From Bacteroidota bacterium (GTDB lineage Bacteria > Bacteroidota > Ignavibacteria > Kapaibacteriales > UBA2268), in NCBI GenBank assembly GCA_027371665.1, contig DAHXMP010000403.1:1-5103 (forward strand): a stretch of 5,103 bases of DNA, in the 5' to 3' direction. The notes under the pieces are model-generated. The model searched no databases. It saw only the letters and a program-made list of their open reading frames with translations, and had not been told where the DNA came from. The position numbers and the translations under genes were made by a program. Below are positions 1 to 5,103 of this stretch, piece by piece (position 1 is the stretch's first letter; each line of letters opens with the position of its first letter).

Positions 1-1452
1 CTTTTCGGTATACTGTTTGGCTTGTATAAAGGAATATCAAAGCCAAAACCGGTGTACTGGAAAATCATTGCAATAATTATTCCCATCATAACCATCTTCC
101 TGACATTATTACCACCCATAGCCGGAACATTCAGCGACGCCGCATTTATAGGACAAAAAATCAACGATAAACCTGTTAATGTTAAGCTGATACCAATTCA
201 GAGCAGTGAGAAATACGATGCCGTAAAAGGACGATGGCATTTGGAGGCATATGATGCTCATTACGGAAGAGAAAAAACAAGTGAGATATATGTTAATTCA
301 AAAAATCTTCCCTATGAATTGAAAAGCGATGATGTTATAGTAGGAGTGATAACTGCCGTTGTTTTCATATTTCTCGGATTTATCAGGATTAGATGGCTTA
401 AATTCATATTATTCGCATTATTTGTCTGGGGATTTATTATTCTGACCGGGTTTCAGCCTCCGGCAATTCGTTCGGGAATAATGGCTATCGTAGCTTTGCT
501 TGTCAATACAACTCAGAGAAGGATAAGCAGCCTGAATGTAATCGCATTTTCAATCATTTTGGTTTTGCTTCTGATGCCCGGCATGCTCTATTCGATGGGA
601 TTTCAAATGTCCGTAGCCGCGATGTTTGGTATTGTTTTGCTCTATAATCCTTTCAAAAAGACAATGATGAGATTGATTAACAAAAATAATAAGTTTTCAG
701 ATTTAATCATATCTTCCCTGGCTGTTACCTTTTCGGCATCGGCTGTCTTATCGCCTATAGCCGCATATTACTTCAAAACATTTTCCATTGTCTCTCCGGC
801 GGCTAACCTAATCATTATACCTCTCTACAGCCTTGCTATGCTCTTAGCACTTATAGCGGTTGCCGTTTCGTATTTTTGGACATGGGGAGCACTGGCTTAT
901 GCTTCTGCAGCCGATTTGTTGATTGACATATCCTCGTTTATTAACCGAATGCTCCTAAAGCTGCCCCTGTCCTCGCTCGAAGGTAATCTGACATTTGTTA
1001 TTTCATGTATCGTTACACTGATTTTAATTTACCTATTGTTTTCTCAAACCCGCAGGCAGTTCCTTTTCAGGCTGACTGTGTCGGCGGCGGTTTTTGTTCT
1101 TGCTATCAATATCTATCAAAACAGCCTCGATACGAATAAGCCTAAAATTTATCCCCGTGAAAATTATGTCGCCGCAACTGTTTCTATTGCCGAAAACAAA
1201 ACATTCGTGCTTATCTCGGACCGAAAGCCTGCTCTTTATCCTGCACGAGACTTATCAATGGAGCAATTTCTTATTAATGAGCCTGATTCGCTCTTAATCG
1301 GCTATAACGGGAATGTTGGCATTAACATAATTGACCACATCAAAACTAAAAGAAATATTTCCTCTTTTCCTGTGTCTCTCACCATGCAGGAAAGGCTCGG
1401 TAAGACTTTGCATCTGAAATGCAAATTTCCCAAATTTATTGATTTGGATTGA
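1..1452 (+). CDS. comEC: ComEC/Rec2-like competence membrane protein, 3' part (5' end outside window)
   Basis: ComEC forms the inner-membrane channel that carries single-stranded DNA into the cytoplasm during natural transformation. The frame is open to the left edge, so the TTG at 22 is not a true start; 483 codons are visible, ending in TGA. In order: a membrane helix (about nt 58-125); a soluble OB-fold-like stretch (about nt 140-340, ending KSDDVIV); then a multi-helix Competence domain. Family landmarks in that domain are LTGFQPPAIRSG (442-477), LMPGMLYSMGFQMS (571-612) and SPIAAYYFKTFSIVSPAANL (751-810). More helices run to about 1120, followed by a soluble tail of roughly 100 residues. 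There is no metallo-beta-lactamase domain, as I recall for many Bacteroidota homologues. The HxxAVSGLHVG-type box and the segment before it are absent: the sequence jumps from the OB-like strand to VGVITAVVF near nt 346. This could be a real in-frame deletion, a divergent protein or an assembly error. The family call is firm; function is doubtful. Confidence 0.85.
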   Translation, partial: LFGILFGLYKGISKPKPVYWKIIAIIIPIITIFLTLLPPIAGTFSDAAFIGQKINDKPVNVKLIPIQSSEKYDAVKGRWHLEAYDAHYGREKTSEIYVNSKNLPYELKSDDVIVGVITAVVFIFLGFIRIRWLKFILFALFVWGFIILTGFQPPAIRSGIMAIVALLVNTTQRRISSLNVIAFSIILVLLLMPGMLYSMGFQMSVAAMFGIVLLYNPFKKTMMRLINKNNKFSDLIISSLAVTFSASAVLSPIAAYYFKTFSIVSPAANLIIIPLYSLAMLLALIAVAVSYFWTWGALAYASAADLLIDISSFINRMLLKLPLSSLEGNLTFVISCIVTLILIYLLFSQTRRQFLFRLTVSAAVFVLAINIYQNSLDTNKPKIYPRENYVAATVSIAENKTFVLISDRKPALYPARDLSMEQFLINEPDSLLIGYNGNVGINIIDHIKTKRNISSFPVSLTMQERLGKTLHLKCKFPKFIDLD

Positions 1453-1455
1453 TTA

Positions 1456-1492
1456 TGTCATCCTGAGCGGAGTCGAAGGAGGAGTCGAAGAC
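1456..1492 (+). repeat. REP-like palindromic repeat, copy 1, with 12-bp tandem extension
   Basis: The core GAGCGGAGTCGA (1465-1476) is flanked by a 4-bp stem, TCCT (1461-1464) with AGGA (1477-1480), and preceded by TGTCA. The GGAGTCGAAGGA block (1469-1480) is followed at once by GGAGTCGAAGAC (1481-1492), a 12-bp tandem duplication differing in its last two bases. It lies 3 nt after the comEC-like stop codon, a common position for REP-type elements. Related copies occur at 1790, 1824 and 1851. Confidence 0.75.
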
Positions 1493-1554
1493 CGAAGAAC
1501 ATTTATTAATGTAAATTATCTCAGATTTCAACTCTAAATAAGACTAATATTTCT

Positions 1555-1614
1555 ATTAATTAATTATGAATGATTGATTAATTTTTTTAATTTTTTATTT
1601 TTTTCTTGCGGTTG
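1555..1614 (+). terminator. AT-rich stem-loop with long T tract (possible terminator of comEC)
   Basis: ATTAATTAAT (1555-1564) pairs with ATTGATTAAT (1573-1582), giving ten pairs with one G-T wobble around an 8-nt loop. T-rich sequence then runs to about 1614. The U tract suits an intrinsic terminator, but the stem has almost no GC and would be weak, and it lies about 100 nt after the comEC stop. It could simply be an AT-rich spacer. Confidence 0.35.
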
Positions 1615-1660
1615 GGAGGAAAAAGTGTTATATTACGTTTGACAAATTGAGAATTATATC

Positions 1661-1679
1661 GTTTGTTCTTTTAACAAAC
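1661..1679. other. Perfect 7-bp stem-loop
   Basis: GTTTGTT (1661-1667) is the exact reverse complement of AACAAAC (1673-1679), with loop CTTTT. It is the first of the series of hairpins in this gap. It could be an operator-like dyad or an RNA hairpin; nothing shows which. Confidence 0.4.
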
Positions 1680-1710
1680 TGAAATATATAAGGGAAGAAA
1701 TTCCTCCAAA

Positions 1711-1727
1711 GCCTGATTCGGTCAGGC
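1711..1727. other. Perfect 6-bp GC-rich stem-loop
   Basis: GCCTGA (1711-1716) pairs exactly with TCAGGC (1722-1727) around loop TTCGG. No T run follows, so an intrinsic terminator is unlikely. It is probably an RNA structural element or a dyad site. Confidence 0.45.
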
Positions 1728-1759
1728 ATCGAAGCATTAGGATTAGTAGATTAAGGTAG

Positions 1760-1775
1760 AAGAAGCAGGAAAAAG
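1760..1775 (+). repeat. 16-bp direct repeat, left copy
   Basis: AAGAAGCAGGAAAAAG is repeated exactly at 1911-1926. The two copies bracket the inverted pair of REP-like repeats and the partial copy. They may mark the ends of an inserted or duplicated segment; they are long for a simple target-site duplication and purine-rich, so chance or slippage cannot be excluded. Confidence 0.6.
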
Positions 1776-1789
1776 AAAAGTTTTACACG

Positions 1790-1819
1790 TGTCACATTGA
1801 GCGGAGTCGAAATGTGATA
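1790..1819 (+). repeat. REP-like palindromic repeat, copy 2
   Basis: The core GAGCGGAGTCGA (1799-1810) is identical to copy 1. It sits as the loop of a stem made by TCACATT (1792-1798) and AATGTGA (1811-1817), which a G-T and a T-A pair extend to 1790/1819. The stem sequence differs completely from copy 1, yet pairing is kept. Confidence 0.8.
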
Positions 1820-1823
1820 ATAG

Positions 1824-1850
1824 CAGTCTTCGACTACGCTCAGACTGACA
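1824..1850 (-). repeat. REP-like palindromic repeat, copy 3 (inverted)
   Basis: CAGTCT (1824-1829) pairs with AGACTG (1842-1847). The 12-nt loop between them is TCGACTACGCTC, whose reverse complement GAGCGTAGTCGA differs from the core of copies 1 and 2 at one base. Copies 2 and 3 form a head-to-head pair: 1790-1811 and 1829-1850 match as an inverted repeat at 18 of 22 positions, so one long hairpin is an alternative fold. Confidence 0.8.
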
Positions 1851-1864
1851 CTGCTCAGGATGAG
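1851..1864 (-). repeat. REP-like repeat, partial copy 4 (inverted)
   Basis: The reverse complement reads CTCATCCTGAGCAG, matching the TCATCCTGAGCGG left part of copy 1 but stopping inside the core. It directly abuts copy 3. It looks like a truncated or recombined copy. Confidence 0.55.
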
Positions 1865-1910
1865 ATTTTCATTAACTAATTCGGAGGCACAATTCAGGAC
1901 AAAACAAATC

Positions 1911-1926
1911 AAGAAGCAGGAAAAAG
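1911..1926 (+). repeat. 16-bp direct repeat, right copy
   Basis: Exact second copy of AAGAAGCAGGAAAAAG, 151 bp downstream of the one at 1760-1775. It ends 2 nt before the hairpin at 1929. Confidence 0.6.
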
Positions 1927-1928
1927 GG

Positions 1929-1953
1929 ATATGCACGAAGTGTGCATATTTTC
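1929..1953 (+). terminator. 8-bp stem-loop with short T run (terminator-like)
   Basis: ATATGCAC (1929-1936) pairs exactly with GTGCATAT (1942-1949) around loop GAAGT, and T residues follow to 1952. The shape is that of an intrinsic terminator, but no recognised gene precedes it closely. It might end a small transcript from the 1660-1930 region or act as an attenuator upstream of the gene at 2112. Confidence 0.4.
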
Positions 1954-1970
1954 TAGTGAAAGTTAACAAT

Positions 1971-2018
1971 AAAGAACCCGCGGGATTGCTCCCGCGGGAG
2001 CTTTGAGCATCACAGCTC
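1971..2018. other. Strong GC-rich hairpin with adjoining small hairpin
   Basis: CCCGCGGGA (1977-1985) pairs perfectly with TCCCGCGGG (1990-1998) around loop TTGC. After a 2x2 internal loop, AAAG (1971-1974) pairs with CTTT (2001-2004). GAGC (2005-2008) then pairs with GCTC (2015-2018). This is by far the most GC-rich spot in an AT-rich gap and lies about 110 nt upstream of the signal-peptide gene. No T run follows on the + strand; on the - strand the stem is followed by a short T-rich stretch. It could be a leader structure, a minus-strand terminator or a repeat remnant. Confidence 0.6.
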
Positions 2019-2101
2019 TCATCCTCATACTTAAATTTTGAGACTGAGAATGCGGACAAAGAGCAAAAATAATGAATAATTGTTTTTGTTTCATATTTTA
2101 T

Positions 2102-2105
2102 AGGA
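2102..2105 (+). promoter_or_regulatory. Ribosome binding site (AGGA) for the ATG at 2112
   Basis: AGGA lies 6 nt before ATG 2112 in an otherwise AT-rich leader. It supports that ATG, which opens a textbook signal peptide, as the original start, rather than the GTG at 2298 downstream of the internal stop. Confidence 0.5.
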
Positions 2106-2111
2106 TTTAAA

Positions 2112-2753
2112 ATGAAAAAATATTTATTACTAATCGCTGTATTATTAATATTAAATTTTGTTGCCTCGGCTCAAGAAAGATTGTGCCCTGATGGTTATGA
2201 ACAAAGGGATATTTATTTAACTTATTCTATTCCGGGATAAGGAAATTGTGATATTTATGTAGTATATTGCTGCCAATGGGATGAACAACATAACACAGTG
2301 ATATTTTTCGTTGCTGGTATTGGTTCTACTAATAATGACCACTGCATTTCAAATATACAGGATTGGCAATCTTTCTTTGATTGGCTTGATCCTATTTTAA
2401 CAAACGAGGCATATAATTATTGTAGTCCCATACCACCATGTCCGGAAAGGTCCATTATATCTGAATATTCTCGGGCTGACTGTTGGTATTATGAAAATAA
2501 ACTTGTCCCGGCTCCCGGAGAAGATGTTTACTTATTAAGATTACTTCCATGTGGATATTATAACTTATGTGAAAATTATTATAGTGTATGTTTTGACTTA
2601 AACTATAATCCACCATTGTTGGTAAGGGACTTTTTGTTTAGCAGGCAAACAGGTAATGCCTTATGTCCAACTGGAATACCTGAACTCCCACCAAATGGTA
2701 AAACATGGGATCAATACTGGATTACTAGTTGTTTTCAAATCCCATGCAGATAG
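2112..2753 (+). pseudogene. Secreted cysteine-rich protein gene with in-frame TAA at codon 43
   Basis: From ATG 2112 the frame gives a signal peptide (MKK, hydrophobic core, cleavage expected after VASA at residue 20) and then QERLCPDGYEQRD. A TAA follows at 2238-2240, and the same frame then continues to TAG at 2751-2753. Translation across the TAA gives a coherent 213-position product with 14 cysteines (positions 25, 46, 53, 54, 78, 104, 110, 124, 147, 153, 160, 185, 207, 212), many aromatic residues, and a PPCPE/LPCGYYNLCE style. This suits an exported, disulfide-bonded protein. The region after the stop lacks a signal peptide and has no good start (the first candidate is GTG 2298), so a split into two real genes is unlikely. 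I do not recognise a named family; the CPxGY...C...CC opening recalls small secreted proteins of Ignavibacteria-like genomes, from memory only. A recent nonsense mutation or a base error is most likely. Confidence 0.7.
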
Positions 2754-2790
2754 GTTTTTGTTTATGAATATTCTAAAACGAATATTGAGG

Positions 2791-2827
2791 AAATAGCACC
2801 GGGATACCTGTCCTGGTGTTATTTATT
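2791..2827 (+). terminator. Stem-loop terminator candidate between the two secreted-protein genes
   Basis: AAATAGCACCGGGA (2791-2804) pairs with TCCTGGTGTTATTT (2811-2824), giving fourteen consecutive pairs including two G-T wobbles, with a 6-nt loop. The 3' arm and what follows are T/A rich (TTATTTATT). It sits 37 nt after the TAG at 2753 and 35 nt before the next start. It probably ends transcription of the cysteine-rich gene. A small dyad, AATATT at 2767-2772 and 2781-2786, precedes it. Confidence 0.65.
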
Positions 2828-2859
2828 AAATAAGTTCAAAAAAAGAGAAAGTTAATTAA

Positions 2860-5103
2860 ATGAAGAAATTTATTTTTTATTTGTGCTTAGTTATAATGTT
2901 TTCATCGACATTAACATCACAAAAAAGTATATTTGATAATCTTGATTATTACAGAGTTTCTACAAATTTTAACGGTTCAGCTTACAATGGCAGAACCATT
3001 CTTGCATATGGGGAGGGTGGCGTAATTGTCCGTTCAACTGATAACGGAAATAATTGGACGCAAACAAATCTGAATGACTCATTCAATATAATTAGTATAA
3101 CAAATATTGGATATGATTTTTATGGTGTTTTAAGTAAACAATTTATTATTAAATCAACTGATGATGGTATTAATTGGCAACAATTTGATATTGGTAATAA
3201 TACAGAATTTTTCAAAATCCTACCTTATAATAGCAACCTGTATTGTCTAAGCAATAACATTATAATTGTATTTAATTCAAATATCGAAAAGCTGAAAGAA
3301 TTCACATTAACCTCTGATACTACCTATTATGATTTTACAATAAGTGATGATAAAAGCATATATTCAGCAGGTCTTGGAAAAATAGGTATAATAAATTTGC
3401 AAAATGATAATACTAATCTGATAGATTTGAAAGGTCTTGGAATATGTACTGATTGTCCTATAATTAAAAATTTATTTTCTGATGCTAATTTTACTTTTTT
3501 TGAACTTGGCAATAATCTTTATCAATTTGATGGTAAAAGTGTTAATTTCATATTTTCACCAACTAAAAATGGAATTTATACTTCTAACAATGGAAATTTA
3601 TATGAATTATATAATATCATAAATACTTCTACTAATCTCGATTCTTTATATTTTATAAAGATTAACAAACAAAATCATAATTCAAATCAAATTAAAATGC
3701 CCGTTAATGACAGGTATATTACCTCATTAAATTTCAGGAAAATTGCTTTTTTAACATCAGATATGATTATTGCTGTTGGATATGATAAATTAATTTACAT
3801 GTCTTATGACAAAGGACATAGCTGGCAATTGAAATCACATTTAAATTTAAATTCTGATTACGGGGATATTATTAGGTTTGATAATGATAATGCCAATAGT
3901 ATTTCAACTTATTCTAAATTTATAAGTACACATGATGGTGGTATATCATGGAAACCACAAATAAACTATGAACCGGAATTTGTCTTAAAACCATTTTTAT
4001 CTTATCAGTATCCAAATGGAACATATTTTATGAATGAAATGAATGGTTTTTTTTATGGTTCAACTATTAATCCAAATGATTCAAATATTGCATATACAAA
4101 GGATGGTTGTAATACCGTTTTTCTTAAAAGCATTGAAGAATTAAAAAATTATTTACCTAATAAAGGACCAAAGTTTTGTACAATAGGTGATTATTCAATA
4201 TTCTCTTTACAAGGGAAGGTATATGACCTTCAATATTCCTTACTTTTTAAGATTGATGATAATTTGAACATTGAGCGATTATCTTATCTCGATTCGATTC
4301 AAATTTTGTATTTTGATAAATATAAAAATGATGAAATTGTTGCAATAACTGTTACTTACAAATACCCTCGGGACAGTTCAAAATATACTGTATATGACAG
4401 CTTATATTATAGTCTGATTACTTCCAATGATGGTGGGAAAACATGGATTAGAAACGCATTTGACTTCTATCTTTATCATTCAAAAATAGATAACTTATAC
4501 GCAAAAAAAATTAAAGATATAATAATTATTAATTATAATTATTCTTTAAATAATATAGGAATCTTTGAAATTTACAAACTCGATTTGAAAAATAAATCTT
4601 TAATAAAATTATTTTCAAACAACGGTATGAGTTCTTTGGGAACAAATGGTATTGGCTCTATTGAAAATAAAATTTATTTTGGCGGGGTTTTTTTCACTGA
4701 TACAGGTTTTTATAAGAAATTATATGAAAATGATGATATTGAGAACAATCCAGATAAATGGATTGATGTTACTCCCCAAACAAGATATGGTAATTTCTCG
4801 ATGGTGGTACGAAAAGATAGCTTAATTTATATGACAGCATATGATTCATTGATGAAATCAAATGTTATGTGGTTTGCTAAACCAAAGAAAGTTACAAATG
4901 TTGATGAGCAAGTTGAAGTTTCAAATTACTTATATTTATCTAAACCATATCCAAATCCTTCACAAGCTTATGTTAAAACAAAGTTTTATTGGGATATAGG
5001 TTCGAATATTGATGATGCAATTATTGAAGTGTATGATATAATGGGGAATGTAGTATCTGATAAAACACAGATTCTATTTAACCAAATTAATAATTATTCA
5101 GGT
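2860..5103 (+). CDS. Secreted Asp-box (BNR-like) repeat protein with T9SS sorting domain, 3' end outside window
   Basis: ATG 2860 opens 748 codons without a stop up to the right edge. Residues 1-20 form a signal peptide (MKKFIFYLCLVIMF core, cleavage near LTS/Q). The body carries Asp-box motifs of the SxDxGxxW type: STDNGNNW (59-66), STDDGINW (99-106), SYDKGHSW (315-322), THDGGISW (357-364) and SNDGGKTW (522-529), plus a degenerate TKDGCNTVF (413-421). These motifs mark blades of sialidase/Ycf48/Vps10-like beta-propellers. No sialidase catalytic set is evident, so a structural or binding role is likelier than an enzyme. After a linker near residue 681 (VDEQVEV), PYPNPSQ (696-702) and VYDIMGNVV mark a type A Por/T9SS C-terminal sorting domain, so the protein should cross the outer membrane by T9SS and be released or anchored on the surface. 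Perhaps 20-30 residues are missing at the C-terminus. There is no clear Shine-Dalgarno sequence. The gene is much more AT-rich than the comEC region. Confidence 0.85.
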   Translation, partial: MKKFIFYLCLVIMFSSTLTSQKSIFDNLDYYRVSTNFNGSAYNGRTILAYGEGGVIVRSTDNGNNWTQTNLNDSFNIISITNIGYDFYGVLSKQFIIKSTDDGINWQQFDIGNNTEFFKILPYNSNLYCLSNNIIIVFNSNIEKLKEFTLTSDTTYYDFTISDDKSIYSAGLGKIGIINLQNDNTNLIDLKGLGICTDCPIIKNLFSDANFTFFELGNNLYQFDGKSVNFIFSPTKNGIYTSNNGNLYELYNIINTSTNLDSLYFIKINKQNHNSNQIKMPVNDRYITSLNFRKIAFLTSDMIIAVGYDKLIYMSYDKGHSWQLKSHLNLNSDYGDIIRFDNDNANSISTYSKFISTHDGGISWKPQINYEPEFVLKPFLSYQYPNGTYFMNEMNGFFYGSTINPNDSNIAYTKDGCNTVFLKSIEELKNYLPNKGPKFCTIGDYSIFSLQGKVYDLQYSLLFKIDDNLNIERLSYLDSIQILYFDKYKNDEIVAITVTYKYPRDSSKYTVYDSLYYSLITSNDGGKTWIRNAFDFYLYHSKIDNLYAKKIKDIIIINYNYSLNNIGIFEIYKLDLKNKSLIKLFSNNGMSSLGTNGIGSIENKIYFGGVFFTDTGFYKKLYENDDIENNPDKWIDVTPQTRYGNFSMVVRKDSLIYMTAYDSLMKSNVMWFAKPKKVTNVDEQVEVSNYLYLSKPYPNPSQAYVKTKFYWDIGSNIDDAIIEVYDIMGNVVSDKTQILFNQINNYSG

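Larger units (their letters stand above)
1453..2111. other. Structured intergenic region without a convincing protein gene
   Basis: This 659-bp gap between the comEC-like stop and the next start holds palindromic repeats and hairpins rather than coding sequence. It opens with a REP-like copy 3 nt after the comEC stop, passes through a very AT-rich tract (about 1501-1615), then a series of stem-loops from 1661 to 2018, and ends in an AT-rich leader (2060-2111) for the next gene. A 102-codon minus-strand frame at 1751-2059 crosses the inverted repeats and hairpins and shows no domain, so I do not treat it as a gene. A leader RNA or small RNA is possible, but I recognise no known family. Confidence 0.7.

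Noticed and set aside
1094..1297. 67-codon + strand frame inside the comEC region
   Set aside because: It lies fully within the comEC-like frame, whose protein features are convincing; it is a shadow frame.
1638..1665. Promoter made of TTTG/TTGACA (1638-1644) and TTTG (1662-1665)
   Set aside because: The downstream box does not match the Bacteroidota TAnnTTTG consensus, and no sigma70 -10 box sits at correct spacing. AT-rich DNA gives such matches by chance.
1456..1864. CRISPR array from the recurring GAGCGGAGTCGA units
   Set aside because: Copies are in both orientations, spacing is irregular, and the flanks are stems rather than spacers.
1760..1926. Complete insertion sequence or MITE between the 16-bp repeats
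   Set aside because: There are no terminal inverted repeats next to the direct repeats and no transposase. Kept only as a possible cassette.
1751..2059. 102-codon minus-strand open frame
   Set aside because: It runs across the inverted repeats, direct repeat and GC hairpin. Its product is a low-information mix with no domain, and there is no supporting start context.
2050..2079. Tiny + strand frame starting ATG at 2050 (MRTKSKNNE)
   Set aside because: It has nine codons only, no ribosome binding site and no recognisable similarity.
2298..2753. Separate 151-codon gene starting at GTG 2298
   Set aside because: The upstream frame with signal peptide, AGGA site and matching cysteine-rich style is in phase with it, so a single gene broken by TAA at 2238 is simpler.
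3327..3512. 61-codon minus-strand frame
   Set aside because: It lies within the large Asp-box/T9SS gene on the opposite strand, with no features of its own.

Overview
The window looks like chromosomal DNA from the Bacteroidota/Ignavibacteriota/Chlorobi side of the FCB group. The evidence is a long secreted protein ending in a type IX secretion (Por-type) sorting domain, a ComEC-type membrane protein with no C-terminal metallo-beta-lactamase domain, AT-rich leaders with weak or absent Shine-Dalgarno sequences, and copies of a short palindromic repeat with a GAGCGGAGTCGA core. A more exact placement (Ignavibacteria- or Kapabacteria-like) is only an impression.

There are three protein-coding regions, all on the + strand. 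(1) 1-1452 is the 3' part of a ComEC/Rec2-like DNA-uptake channel gene, open at the left edge. Its OB-fold-like segment runs straight into the second half of the Competence domain, and the segment that normally lies between them is missing. (2) 2112-2753 is a secreted cysteine-rich protein gene interrupted by one in-frame TAA at codon 43. (3) 2860-5103 is a large secreted protein with Asp-box (BNR-like) repeats and a T9SS sorting domain. It has no stop codon before the right edge.

The 659-bp gap between genes 1 and 2 (1453-2111) holds no convincing protein gene but is unusually structured. It contains four copies or part-copies of a REP-like repeat whose stems differ while the 12-nt loop is kept, a 16-bp direct repeat bracketing three of those copies, and several further perfect hairpins, including a 9-bp all-but-one-GC stem. 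A good stem-loop terminator candidate separates genes 2 and 3.

Genes 2 and 3 both begin with clear signal peptides and may form an envelope or secreted module. They are separated by a terminator-like hairpin, so they are probably transcribed separately. No mobile-element gene, CRISPR array, tRNA or rRNA was recognised. I did not find a convincing new multi-gene system. The points most worth checking are the ComEC internal gap, the lone nonsense codon in gene 2, and the stem-covarying repeat.
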